This document shows positions 11,038 through 22,500 of a DNA stretch of 64,000 bases, piece by piece; positions within the stretch are counted from its first letter, which is position 1; every line of letters begins with the position of its first letter. The notes beneath the pieces were generated by a model. It was given only the letters and a program-made list of their open reading frames with translations, did no database searches and was not told the origin of the DNA. The position numbers were made by a program, and so were the translations under genes. Source of the stretch: Psococerastis gibbosa (lineage: Eukaryota > Arthropoda > Insecta > Psocodea > Psocidae); the NCBI GenBank assembly GCA_963971405.1, contig OZ020489.1, forward strand, positions 38,535,047 to 38,599,046. The letters are read 5' to 3'.

Positions 11038-11579
11038 ATGGGGTTGTCCACCTGACCTGACGCCACTGGAGTTGAGGTAAATTCTAGATAGGTCAGACCA
11101 ACACATTACCATACAGTAATAATGGCAGGGCATGCGTTTGAACGTGAATTTTCTATCATTTTTTGAAAAATCCAACCAAAAATTCCAAATACAATTCCAA
11201 TCATATCATCATATCAAATACATTCCATTACATTCCAAAAAAACCAAATAGTTTTTGGGAAAGCAACCTGTGCGGTTTCGTTACTCAACATAACACCTAA
11301 AACATGCCTGAAGGTAGAAATCATTGATGGAAATGTTTCGCTGAAAAATTATTTTTTAGTCATTTATTCATTAAAATTTAGTTATTTTTATTTTCTTACC
11401 CCCAGAAGAAAACTATCAAGGGACAAGCGACCCCTGCATTTTATTAACATTAATAACGACTACAATATATGTGAATTTAAAAGAAATCGTTGGAGCCGTT
11501 TTTGAGAAATAATTTTTTTAGACGTTTTGTTTGGAGTTTTTGATAATTAAACCCACCCAAATTGAGTTAGCCCAAAATA
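11038..11579 (-). mobile_element. Family F repeat, copy 2, truncated
   Basis: Reverse copy of the right two thirds of family F. It runs from GGGTTGTCCACCTGAC (inverse of the GTCAGGTGGACAACCCC block), through AAACATGCCTGAAGGTAG and GTTGGAGCCGTTTTTGAG, to TTGAGTTAGCCC. The part with the TCTG run is missing. An extra ATTCC-rich stretch is at 11180-11240. Confidence 0.65.
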
Positions 11580-13100
11580 GGTAGGTACCAAAAGATATAT
11601 GGATATTTATAATAATTGTCCTAGGCTTCAATTTCGGTTGCCTCGACTTTCCCTATCCCCAAGCTTGGAATTTATCGATGGGACGCTGCTGTATGGAAGT
11701 TTCACTTCAAAAAATAAAATGTACAATCCAGTAGGCAGGGCTGCCAACAGATATGGCGCAGCAAGTTTCTGCGCACTTGATTTGATAATGTTTAAAGCTT
11801 CATTATGACTGTATTTATCTTATGAGGAGAACCTCGGCCACTACTTTTTGCCGCTTTTATTGTTTACACTGGCCACTATAGGGAAGCTCAATTTACCCGC
11901 CTGGTTTGACCCACTTGATGCGCACCTAATATAAGAAAGGACCGTTATACACAGGGTTACCATTTTTGACGTGTAAATTTCTATATAGACGGGGGGGGGG
12001 GGGGGGTATTAGGATTTTTGTGTCACGAAATTTATAACAGTTGTAGGAAGCCGAGGTATCGTGTAGCCAGAGACCGGAAAATAGGTCTTCTAACGATAAG
12101 GATGCAGCCGCGTGGTGGAGGAAGCCGGTGTATTGCGTTGCGCGCGGCCGCAAAATAGGTCTTCTTACGTTGTCAGGGCAGCGACTCGGTATTCCACGTT
12201 AAAGTTTCACTTCTACCATGTGTCTTAGCACACATCTCTGTATTGTTTTTTTAGTAACTCCGGACGGACACTCATGGAATAGACTACTGTTGTTGTTTTT
12301 TAACCTACCCTTAGATGTCTTAACAGATTGGATATCTTAATAAATGGACCTGCCTTAAGAACTCACAGAATGTAAAATGTAAACATTTTTTTTGTCACTG
12401 TTCTGTTCTTTATACTTTCTCGTCATGACAAACCATAACTCCGGACTAATCTTAGATCCGGACACTTTTAAGGACACTTGTTTAAAGTCCGGACAAGCCT
12501 GAGTAAATCCGGACGTAAGGTACGCCTCCTCATACAACAATTTATTGTAGAGGGAGGCGTTCTCTAGCCTCTTAAAAATCATTATGTCACTTTGTTGGGT
12601 CACAAGCGCATGTACCCTTTTTAATTTATTATCATAAGAAAACTTTTGCAAAATACGGAGAGCTCTATAGAAATATATTCTTGAAGTTTTTAACCCGCGT
12701 CGCTTTTACTCCAAATTTATCTCCAGTTAGCAGCTGTGTATATCCTGGTACAGGATGAGATTTTTGGCTAACATTTATACAGCGCTCTGAACAAACACCT
12801 CGAAATTACATGTTGGTAAATTTTGCTCGCTCAAGGAAATGATGGGTGGATAAAGAGGCGGCAGGAGGGGGGGGGGGGCGGGGATTGGCCCACGAAAAGC
12901 AAATTTACCACCGCGGGAAACGCATGTGTTCCCCATACGGTACATACGGAATGAATATTTATTGTAGTATATAGGCGGCAAATTTGAATTACTGGAATGG
13001 CGTCACGAACCCCCTGCAGATGTAATAATGTAATAATGTTTAATATACTGAACAATGTAACCTCGGGGTTCGGTGCCAGAGTACGACTTACGACTCTAAC
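11580..13100. other. Unassigned stretch with long G runs
   Basis: Contains two poly-G tracts (about 11991-12006 and 12869-12878). A 17-bp direct repeat AAAATAGGTCTTCT is present near 12077 and 12151. No gene or known family recognised. Confidence 0.4.
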
Positions 13101-13325
13101 GTCAGGACATGTAGAGTAGTGGTACGGACTCTGACTTTCACCCGAAAGATTGTTGGTTCGAGTCCTACACTTCCTACATTTTCTGGCCATGCTTCGGAGG
13201 GCATGTAAAGCAGGCGGTCCCGGGCTTTCTTATAGTTGAGCGTAAGAGAGGGCTTTATAGCCCTAACTCCGCTAGGTTGGCTTAGTAATAGAACAAAAAA
13301 AGTCCTTATTTATTTATTTAATTAT
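13101..13325 (+). mobile_element. SINE-A copy, full length
   Basis: The best-preserved copy. It has the A-box-like GTAGAGTAGTGGTACGGAC, the B box GGTTCGAGTCC about 40 bases later, the body TTTCTGGCCATGCTTCGG and GTAAAGCAGGCGGTCCCGGG, the hairpin AGGGCTTTATAGCCCT, AGGTTGGCTTAGTAATAG and a (TTTA)n tail. Internal pol III promoter boxes imply that it was once transcribed by RNA polymerase III. Confidence 0.9.
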
Positions 13326-13350
13326 TAACGTGTATATTTTACTTACAAAG

Positions 13351-13560
13351 TCAGGCCATGTAGAGTAGTGGTACAGACTCCGACTTTCACCCGAGAGGAT
13401 GTTGTTTCGAGTCCCGCACTTGCTACATTTTCTGGCCATGCTTTGGAGGGCTTGTAATGCGGGCGGTCCCGGGTCTTCCTAGTTGAGTGTAAGAGAGGAC
13501 TTTATAGCCTTAACTCCGCTAGGTTAGCTTAGTAATAGAATAAACAGTCAATATTTATAT
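13351..13560 (+). mobile_element. SINE-A copy, full length, directly downstream of another
   Basis: Same order of parts as the neighbour at 13101-13325, on the same strand and only about 25 bp away. It differs at several sites (TTCGAGTCCCGCACTTGC, GCCTTAACTCC), so it is an independent insertion rather than a fresh local duplication. Confidence 0.85.
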
Positions 13561-13895
13561 TTACAACGTGACTTTTACTGTAGTTCAGTAAAATAAGAAT
13601 CAAACTCGAAATTCGAAATTAAGCAACAATCGGGGGGGTGGGGGGCAGCTTTATAAAAGTGTAAAAATCAATAATCTCATGAAATAGCATTCGTACAGTA
13701 GTCAAAAGTCAAAACTATTTCGGCAGTACAAGGTTTTTCTGAGCATTTTGAAAATTATGTAGCCTACCTGTTTTAGGGATCTATCAACCTATTGACCAAT
13801 GATAATTTCTTCACAAATTATCATGTCATGACCCTCAGAACCAAAATCCACTCACCCCCCTTCAAAATGTTATATACATATATACACATCGACGG

Positions 13896-14036
13896 CAAGG
13901 CCGTAGCCAAGGGGCGGGGGGGGGGGGTGAAATGAAATGAAATGGCTTCATACTAGATAGAATCGGATTTTGAGTGGAAACATGAAAACCACTATGTAAT
14001 ACCCAATGAAATTTCTAACCCCCCCCCCCCCCCCGA
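13896..14036. mobile_element. hAT-2 type MITE remnant
   Basis: Left end CAAGGCCGTAGCCAAGGGG followed by a run of G, and a run of about 15 C near 14023. The left end matches the element at 39428-39683. The right terminus is not preserved. Confidence 0.45.
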
Positions 14037-14043
14037 AAAAAAA

Positions 14044-14195
14044 TGGTAGCTTGTCCGTACTTGGGCGAGTCTCTACACATCATGCGATCGGTGGCTGTCG
14101 TAACTCAACACAGGTATTAACTACCGAGGCGACTGAAGAAGTGAAGCATACGCATACGCATTCATGGAATTGTTTCTATGCGAATAGTCATTTTT
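14044..14195 (+). mobile_element. SINE-B copy, 5'-truncated
   Basis: Starts at GGTAGCTTGTCCGTACTTGG right after the C run and ends at TTGTTTCTATGCGAATAG. It is diverged from the other copies. Confidence 0.5.
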
Positions 14196-14304
14196 AATTT
14201 TTTTTAAAAAAATGTATAGGCCATTATTTGCACGAGAAGTTAAGACCGCGCACGGGTAGATACGAACTTTGTAATATTAATTTCTGAAAATATATTATGC
14301 TACC

Positions 14305-14475
14305 GCAGCCTGATCGAGGCGATTATAATACCGGTATTTATTTAATCCCCTAGTAATTAAAATGTAAACAAGATAATTTTATAATGGAAAGTGCTATTCA
14401 ACATTTGTTTGTTTACAGTTATAATCCTAGGGTATTTATTTAACCCCGGTATTATAATCGCCTCGATCAGGCTGC
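14305..14475. mobile_element. Palindromic MITE, family G
   Basis: A 171-bp foldback. Left arm GCAGCCTGATCGAGGCGATT and right arm AATCGCCTCGATCAGGCTGC are exact inverses for about 30 bp and continue imperfectly (TATTTATTTAA). The centre holds ATGTAAACAAGATAATTTTA and TTTGTTTACAGTTATAATCC. A half copy is at 50733-50836, and a split relative with different outer ends is at 42889-44642. Confidence 0.8.
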
Positions 14476-15206
14476 TGGTAGTCTATTATACTGCGAAAAC
14501 AAAACCAGAGAGCACTGTACTTAAATTACAGAGTTAAAGTCAGCCAGTCAATCGCAACAGGAGTATTTTAAAAACTATTTAAAGGTAAAATGACTTTGCT
14601 TAAAACGTATCTGAATGAAATCTCCCAGGAATTCACGGTCAAGGTTTTTAACCTTTTGTGGTAAAGCAGTTACATGGTCTGACACCAGTTGGCGGAGAAG
14701 CAAGGTACTCTCCTTGAGACCATCATAAAATCTCTGGCAGTCTAACAATTTAAAGAATTATGGCAATATTTGGTGCTCTAAAAAATTAAAACAACTAAAT
14801 TCAAGTAGTTTTTAATTATTTAAAATTTAAATTTCTGCTGCTTAAATCCCGGGAATGGGTAGCAACCCTGTTTTATACAAAATTGTAAATCTTTAATCGA
14901 TCTATTAATTGTTCAGGTCTCTGGTCGAGTGAGTCAGTTCCTATGAACAACTCACATCTTTATAGAAGACACTACTAGTGAAAGATGTTGAAAAAACGCG
15001 AGTGTTCGTTTATTAACAGTGTTTTTTATACTTAATTAAAATATCGATTCTTTAATTAAATAAAGGAGCATCGTTTTACATATTTAAAGAGTGTAATTTG
15101 TTTAAAAGCTGTGAACCGTTCGTGTGTTAGTGCAATAAAGAATTAAGTTTCACCTAGATAAAACCATCCGCTATACCGTATTAGATTAATAAGCCAGTTA
15201 ATAGTT
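14476..15206. other. Unassigned stretch
   Basis: AT-rich, with no gene or shared repeat recognised. Confidence 0.4.
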
Positions 15207-15446
15207 GAGTTGCCTATTAGCAAAAGCAATCCTGTCCACCCAGGTCGATTTTTCAGTAACCGCAAAAAACTGCTGTGCCGCAACGCCATGAGGTATAACA
15301 TTACAGTTTTTAGAGCTAATTTTAATAGTATTAGAATTGCTTTTGCGTCTGATTCATCGGATAGGGGATTGAAAAATAAAAAAAATGGCGCGAATATCTC
15401 AAAACTGAAAAAAATGGAGAGGATTGCTTTTGCTAATAGGCCACTC
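15207..15446. mobile_element. MITE with CCTATTAGCAAAAGCAATCC inverted ends
   Basis: Left arm GAGTTGCCTATTAGCAAAAG and right arm CTTTTGCTAATAGGCCACTC pair over about 25 bp with one or two mismatches. A possible 4-bp duplication, AGTT, flanks it. The 240-bp element has no transposase frame. Only one copy was seen. Confidence 0.65.
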
Positions 15447-15674
15447 AGTTAGCCTAATTTAATTATTATTTTGACGTCCTGAATTAGGTACATCCTAATT
15501 TTTATGTAAAAAATATTATGAAATTACGTACAGCGTACAGTACATATTATGAGTGTCATTTTGAGTGCTTATTTAAAAAGGCTTTGCTCGTGTTGTTCAG
15601 GTCGGGAAAACGATGAGAAATCCGATAGGTGAGTTTTTTCAAATTTAGTTTAGTACTAGTAAGTAGGCTATATA

Positions 15675-16037
15675 GCCAACAGCCTTACCATATTGAATCC
15701 ATTAAAGCAGAGCATGTTTCAAACTGCGGCAAACATGGTAGTGTGCACAGCGTTGGCAGGGGAACATGGTGGGACATGATAACGCTCTGAGACTACACCA
15801 GTCAGTCTACGTGCTGTCGAGTCCTGGTCACCTCCGATTTTACCATGTTGTTGTTGTTGTTACCATTTTACCATGTTCCCCAAGTGGTTCGGAATCCACT
15901 ATAATTAGGAGGTCCACCCTGTCAGTCAACTCCTCTTTCCCCCGAAACCTAAGAGTGCCTCAAGCTAACAAACATACTCACTCCCCCCGGCAGGCTTAAA
16001 GCAGAAATGCTGAAAGCAGCCGTTAGAAACAACAACA
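15675..16037 (+). mobile_element. SINE-D copy, near full length
   Basis: Sense direction is taken from the A-rich or trinucleotide tail. It runs from GCCTTACCATATTGAATCC through AAGTGGTTCGGAATCCACTA and GGAGGTCCACCCTGTCAGTC to AAAGCAGAAATGCTGAAAGC and the tail AAACAACAACA. Inverted partner of the copy at 16630-16990. Confidence 0.7.
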
Positions 16038-16144
16038 GTAAGTAAATGAATACATTCTTAATCATCTTCTTCTGCTTTGAATGCTTCTTCTATCAAATAT
16101 TGGTGATCACGATGACAATTTGTTTTTTGTTTGTTTTTTATGAA

Positions 16145-16327
16145 TGGTTAATCAAGTGTACGGACAATTTAATGAATGCATCCGATCAACCTCTTCAATC
16201 GCTTCACTAAGTAACCTAATAGGTACTTCTGTCGAGTTACGACACATCTCCGACCGCAAGGTGTGCAGTAAGAGATTTGCACAAGTAGTAAGTACGAGCA
16301 CGCTACCACCTTGCCACTGAAGTCGCT
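16145..16327 (-). mobile_element. SINE-B copy between two inverted SINE-D copies
   Basis: Minus-strand copy containing TCGTAACTCGACAGAAGTAC and ending at the inverse of GCGACTTCAGTGGCAAGGTG. Confidence 0.6.
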
Positions 16328-16629
16328 TACCTTCTGACCTTGGAGACTGCTGCCTCTGAAAACGTAAGCTGTTGCCAAGCCACTACCCCAGGTTTTTAAA
16401 TTAGGCTGTTGTTCTTCTGCTGGGAGCCCTCAGTCCTTCTATCAGTATTATGCCTTAGATTATTACATGCAAAAGCTGATAATTTAATACCAAAATTAAA
16501 ACTTAAACGCACCCTTACAATTTTTTTCTTAATCTAAAATAGGTCCCGTTCATGGTGAATTGCTATTTATACAATACTTAGTAGGCATGGACATAAATGA
16601 ATATCATTTATACTATTAAAATACAAAAT

Positions 16630-16990
16630 GTTGTTGTTGTTTCTAACGCCTGCTTTCAGCATTTCTGCTTTTTAAGCAACCCTGTCAGCCTGGCGGGGGG
16701 CGTGAGTCTGTTTGTTAACTTGAGGCACCCTAAGGGCTGACTCTTTCACCTCGGGGAAAGGGGAGTTGACTGACAGGGTGGACCTCCTGATTATAGTGGA
16801 TTCCGAACCACTTGGGAAACATGGTAAAGTCACACGATTAAATCGGAGGTGACCAGGACTCGACTTATACTGCCAAAGCGCGTTATCATGTCCCACCAGG
16901 TTCCCCTGCCAACGCTGTGCACACTACCAAGTTGCCGCAGTTTGAAACATGCTCTGCTCTAATGGAATAAACATGGTAAGGCCGTTGGCT
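16630..16990 (-). mobile_element. SINE-D copy, near full length
   Basis: On the plus strand it starts with (GTT)n, the inverse of the tail, followed by CTAACGCCTGCTTTCAGC. It ends at TGGTAAGGCCGTTGGCT. It is an inverted copy of 15675-16037 with clear divergence. Confidence 0.7.
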
Positions 16991-17208
16991 TAAAATACAA
17001 AATACAAACAATACCACTACTACTAGGTATTTAAATACAATATTATAAAATACTACATAAATTTATGCTTATAGCCTATTGAAAATTATAGTACTTTTCA
17101 TTTCATTCATATGTATTCCTTATGTTTTTTTTTATAATTTGATTGTAATTGTCTACAAATCTATGGGCTGCAGGATGTTTTGGCTCGAGCGTTTGATGAT
17201 TACTGTCT

Positions 17209-17320
17209 GTTTCCAACGCCTGTTTTCAGCATTTTTATGTTTTAAGCAACCCTTTCAGCCTGGCGGGGGGAGTGAGTCTGTTTGTTAACTTGAGACACCC
17301 TAAGAGTAGTCTCTTTCACC
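17209..17320 (-). mobile_element. SINE-D copy, truncated
   Basis: Only the tail-proximal third is present: CCAACGCCTGTTTTCAGCAT to CACCCTAAGAGTAGTCTC on the plus strand. Confidence 0.6.
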
Positions 17321-17380
17321 TGTACCATGAAGGAATTTAAATGGTATTCAATTTTCTGTATAAGATTTGCATTTTATATC

Positions 17381-17600
17381 GTCAAGACATGTAGCGAAGT
17401 GGTATGGACTCTGACTTTCACCCGAATGGTTGTTGGTTCGAGTCCCACACTGGCTTCATTTTTGGGCCATGCTTTGGAGGGCATGTAAAGCAAGCGGTCC
17501 CGTGTTCCTAGTTGATTGTAATATAGGGCTTTAAAGCCCTAACTCCGCTAGGTTGGCTTAGTAATAGAAACATTAAAAAGTCCTTATTTATTTATTTATT
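17381..17600 (+). mobile_element. SINE-A copy, full length
   Basis: Head GACATGTAGCGAAGTGGTAT, B box GGTTCGAGTCC, hairpin GGGCTTTAAAGCCC, AGGTTGGCTTAGTAATAG and (TTTA)n tail. Confidence 0.85.
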
Positions 17601-18112
17601 GGACTTTTAGGTATGTTTGCAAATAAATGTACTGTATACATTTATTAATTAAAAGTATTTTGCTTCATCGTCTACCCCCCAACAGCACACTCAATTATTG
17701 TTCCGATAGTAAATATTTATTCTATGGTTCCAATATTAGATCCAATAATAATTACGGGTCTAAGAAAAATTGAAAAGTGTAATACCTAAATTCAAATCGT
17801 ATACTTTACACATTGACTGCCGTGTCCGCCAATTTTAGCGGACAGAAGATTTTCAATGCGCGCCACCCGTGTTAAGGTGGTCATGCTCAGAAAGTCGCCG
17901 TTATGATCCAAAAACACCACATTATTCATTGTAGTCTGCTCTTTTTAAATAACGTAAGCTAAACACTGTAATATCCACCAAAATTGGTGAACGCAACCTT
18001 TTAGTGAGGTAGCCTATACGCGGTCTCCTAAAAAAAAAAAATGCTCTCTGCCAAAAATGTCGGACATTGAGCTCTTCCGCAATTTTGATAATTTGGACTG
18101 GCAGTCAATGTG

Positions 18113-18512
18113 TTAGGCGCCAATTCCACCGACCGGCTAGGCCTAAATACAAAAGCGGTGACGTGGTAGCAGATATTCAAGACTTAGGCGGGGTTTCCAC
18201 GACCTCGCATTGCAGAATGCAAATGACATTGACGGAAATTAGAATTTTTCTTTTTATAGAAATCTATTAAAATGTTTGTACTTAAAATATCCCATGACGC
18301 CATTTTTTAATTTTAGTTTGTTTGTTTGTGATTTTACTGTATGATCATTGATCAATTTTAACTATGGCATAGAGGAAAACAAACATTTCCGTCAATGTCA
18401 TTTGCATTCTGCAATGCGGGGTCGGTGGAAACCCCGCCTAAGTCTTGAATGTCTGCTACCACGTCACCGTTTTTGTATTTAGCCCTAGCCGGTCGGTGGA
18501 ATCGGCGCCTTA
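18113..18512. mobile_element. PIF/Harbinger-like palindromic MITE with TTA duplications
   Basis: Element 18116-18509 is flanked by TTA at 18113-18115 and 18510-18512. Its ends are GGCGCCAATTCCACCGACCG and, inverted, GGCGCCGATTCCACCGACCG. The arms are about 120 bp long (TTCAAGACTTAGGCGGGGTT and its inverse). Two more copies (57360, 58482) also have TTA on both sides in direct orientation. TTA or TAA target duplications with GG-starting ends are characteristic of PIF/Harbinger. No transposase is encoded. Confidence 0.8.
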
Positions 18513-19012
18513 ACATAAACAATCCAAATATTGGTGTGGGTATTCGGGGCCCATACATATGAAGTTAATTTTAAATATTGGAATTTTCTATTAAATTCAA
18601 AACACAAAATTAAACAACATGAATTACCATATTTCAGATTTGACAGAAACCGCGGACGCTGAGGAACGGATCGAGATTCCATTAAAAAGACCTTGCCCAG
18701 TGCCGCTCCCTCTCCATTTTGCCACCATATTGAAAAGGGAAATTTAGGAAACCTGTCCGATTATACGTCACATTTATATCCCATCTCATAAGTCTCTTTC
18801 AGGGAGAAAATCCTATCGGGGTGAAAATGGGGCGGGGGGGGGGGGAGGGTGGAGTCGTATAATTTAAATTCGCCAAGGGAAATGAACTGTCCTGAATGAA
18901 AATTGATGCTTATTTTAATGGCCTATTTTGCCTGCCAATTTTCAGGTAGTCCTATGGAATATTAATCGTACTATTAGTATACCATTTGTTGACCAGGCTA
19001 TCTTCGCGCTTC

Positions 19013-19256
19013 GCACTTGAGTCGTCTAGTATCAAAGTCGTCAATGTAATTTTTGATCAATTTTTCAAAAACCACAAAACCTGTAAATATACAGTAAAAA
19101 TAAAATACTGTATTAAACTAAACTGATAGTTCAGTAACTGTATTGCCAGTTGAGTTTAATACAGTATATGATTTTTACTGTATTTACACGTTTTCTGGTT
19201 TCTGAAAAATTGGTCAAAAATTACATTGGTGACTTTGATACCAGACGACTCACTGC
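19013..19256. mobile_element. Foldback element (copy A)
   Basis: Arms of about 105 bp pair across a short centre: left GTCGTCTAGTATCAAAGTCG and right, inverted, GTCGTCTGGTATCAAAGTCA. They continue through AATGTAATTTTTGATCAAT and TACAGTAAAAAT. The 96-codon frame that spans its right arm is repeated exactly in copy B because of the segmental duplication, not because it is a gene. Confidence 0.75.
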
Positions 19257-19381
19257 CTCGTTAACTGGACATGTGCCATTTAAGAAGCATCTTACAACCA
19301 TTTTTAATATTATATTTTATTATTATTATTTTATTAGTTATAATGCTGTAAATTATTATATTACATTATATTATTATTCAC

Positions 19382-19511
19382 GCGTACTTCCAAGCGTTTC
19401 GTCAACATCTGGGGTCGACATCCTCAGTAAAACTGCGTAGACTTCTAAGATTGTATCTCGGAGGCTCAGCAGCAACTCATTTTGGAAGTACGCTTTTAGA
19501 ACGACCTATCA
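19382..19511 (+). repeat. Family S MITE end, abutting the satellite
   Basis: CGTACTTCCAAGCGTTTCG to TTTGGAAGTACGCTTTTAG, then ACGACCTATCATCCCGGATTC, the family S right end. The last part, CCCGGATTCTACTGC, is also the start of every satellite monomer that follows. Confidence 0.7.
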
Positions 19512-22500
19512 TCCCGGATTCTACTGCTTTGTGCCGTGAAAGCCTTCGTAATTAATTAATTATAGAAGAGACATCGCCTCATATCTGTTCTTCAGATGCC
19601 CAGCGCTGTGAAGACAACGCCTGCATATTTTGAAACACTTTCCCAGTGCCGGACTTGGACATGAGGGGGCCCATGGGCCGGAATATTGTGGGGACCAATC
19701 TAAGTTGTAGGTCACTCTAAGATTCTATACACCCCGGATTCTACTGCTTTATCACGTAACTCCGGGCGTGAAAGCCTTCGTAATTAATTAATTATTGAAG
19801 AGACATCACCTCATATCTGTCCTTCAGATGCCCAGCGCTGTGAAGACAACGCCTGCATACTTTGAAATACTTTGCCAGTGCCGGACTTGGACATGAAGGG
19901 GCCCATGGGCCGGAATATTGTGGGGACCTATCTAAGTTGTAGGTCACTCTAAGATTCTATACACCCCGGATTCTACTGCTTTTTCAGGTAACTCCGGCCG
20001 TGAATGCCTTTGGAATTAATTAATTACAGAAGAGACATCGTTCTTCAGATGCCCAGCGCTGTGAAGACAACGCCTGCATATTTTGAAACACTTTCCCAGT
20101 GCCGGATTTGGACATGAGGGGGCCCATGGGCCGGAATATTGTGGGGACCTATCTAAGTTGTAGGTCACTCTAAGATTCTATACACCCCGGATTCTACTGC
20201 TTTTTCAGGTAACTCCGGCCGTGAAAGCCTTTGGAATTAATTAATTACAGAAGAGACATCGTTCTTCAGATGCCCAGTGCTGTGAAGGCAACGCCTGCAT
20301 ATTTTTAAACACTGTCCCAGTGCCGGACTTGTACATGAAGGGGCCCATGGGCCGGAATATTGTGGGGACCTATCTAAGTTGTAGGTCACTCTAAGATTCT
20401 ATACACCCCGGATTCTACTGCTTTTTCAGGTAACTCCGGCCGTGAATGCCTTTGGAATTAATTAATTACAGAAGAGACATCGTTCTTCAGATGCCCAGCG
20501 CTGTGAAGACAACGCCTGCATATTTTGAAACACTTTCCCAGTGCCGGATTTGGACATGAGGGGGCCCATGGGCCGGAATATTGTGGGGACCTATCTAAGT
20601 TGTAGGTCACTCTAAGATTCTATACACCCCGGATTCTACTGCTTTTTCAGGTAACTCCGGCCGTGAAAGCCTTTGGAATTAATTAATTACAGAAGAGACA
20701 TCGTCCTTCAGATGCCCAGTGCTGTGAAGGCAACGCCTGCATATTTTTAAACACTGTCCCAGTGCCGGACTTGTACATGAAGGGGCCCATGGGCCGGAAT
20801 ATTGTGGGGACCTATCTAAGTTGTAGGTCACTCTAAGATTCTATACACCCCGGATTCTACTGCTTTTTCAGGTAACTCCGGCCGTGAAAGCCTTTGGAAT
20901 TAATTAATTACAGAAGAGACATCGTTCTTCAGATGCCCAGTGTTGTGAAGGCAACGCCTGCATATTTTTAAACACTGTCCCAGTGCCGGACTTGTACATG
21001 AGGGGGCCCATGGGCCGGAATATTGTGGGGACCTATCTAAGTTGTAGGTCACTCTAAGATTCTATACACCCCGGATTCTACTGCTTTTTCAGGTAACTCC
21101 GGCCGTGAAAGCCTTTGGAATTAATTAATTACAGAAGAGACATCGTTCTTCAGATGCCCAGTGTTGTGAAGGCAACGCCTGCATATTTTTAAACACTGTC
21201 CCAGTGCCGGACTTGTACATGAGGGGGCCCATGGGCCGGAATATTGTGGGGACCTATCTAAGTTGTAGGTCACTCTAAGATTCTATACACCCCGGATTCT
21301 ACTGCTTTTTCAGGTAACTCCGGCCGTGAAAGCCTTTGGAATTAATTAATTACAGAAGAGACATCGTTCTTCAGATGCCCAGTGTTGTGAAGGCAACGCC
21401 TGCATATTTTTAAACACTGTCCCAGTGCCGGACTTGTACATGAGGGGGCCCATGGGCCGGAATATTGTGGGGACCTATCTAAGTTGTAGGTCACTCTAAG
21501 ATTCTATACACCCCGGATTCTACTGCTTTTTCAGGTAACTCCGGCCGTGAAAGCCTTTGGAATTAATTAATTACAGAAGAGACATCGTTCTTCAGATGCC
21601 CAGTGTTGTGAAGGCAACGCCTGCATATTTTTAAACACTGTCCCAGTGCCGGACTTGGACATGAAGGGGCCCATGGGCCGGAATATTGTGGGGACCTATC
21701 TAAGTTGTAGGTCACTCTAAGATTCTATACACCCCGGATTCTACTGCTTTTTCAGGTAACTCCGGCCGTGAAAGCCTTTGGAATTAATTAATTACAGAAG
21801 AGACATCGTTCTTCAGATGCCCAGTGTTGTGAAGGCAACGCCTGCATATTTTTAAACACTGTCCCAGTGCCGGACTTGTACATGAGGGGGCCCATGGGCC
21901 GGAATATTGTGGGGACCTATCTAAGTTGTAGGTCACTCTAAGATTCTATACACCCCGGATTCTACTGCTTTTTCAGGTAACTCCGGCCGTGAAAGCCTTT
22001 GGAATTAATTAATTACAGAAGAGACATCGTTCTTCAGATGCCCAGTGTTGTGAAGGCAACGCCTGCATATTTTTAAACACTGTCCCAGTGCCGGACTTGT
22101 ACATGAGGGGGCCCATGGGCCGGAATATTGTGGGGACCTATCTAAGTTGTAGGTCACTCTAAGATTCTATACACCCCGGATTCTACTGCTTTTTCAGGTA
22201 ACTCCGGCCGTGAAAGCCTTTGGAATTAATTAATTACAGAAGAGACATCGTTCTTCAGATGCCCAGTGTTGTGAAGGCAACGCCTGCATATTTTTAAACA
22301 CTGTCCCAGTGCCGGACTTGGACATGAAGGGGCCCATGGGCCGGAATATTGTGGGGACCTATCTAAGTTGTAGGTCACTCTAAGATTCTATACACCCCGG
22401 ATTCTACTGCTTTTTCAGGTAACTCCGGCCGTGAAAGCCTTTGGAATTAATTAATTACAGAAGAGACATCGTTCTTCAGATGCCCAGTGTTGTGAAGGCA

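Noticed and set aside
13101-13165. Functional tRNA genes at SINE-A heads
   Set aside because: A and B boxes are present but no cloverleaf or acceptor stem forms, and the SINE body follows directly.
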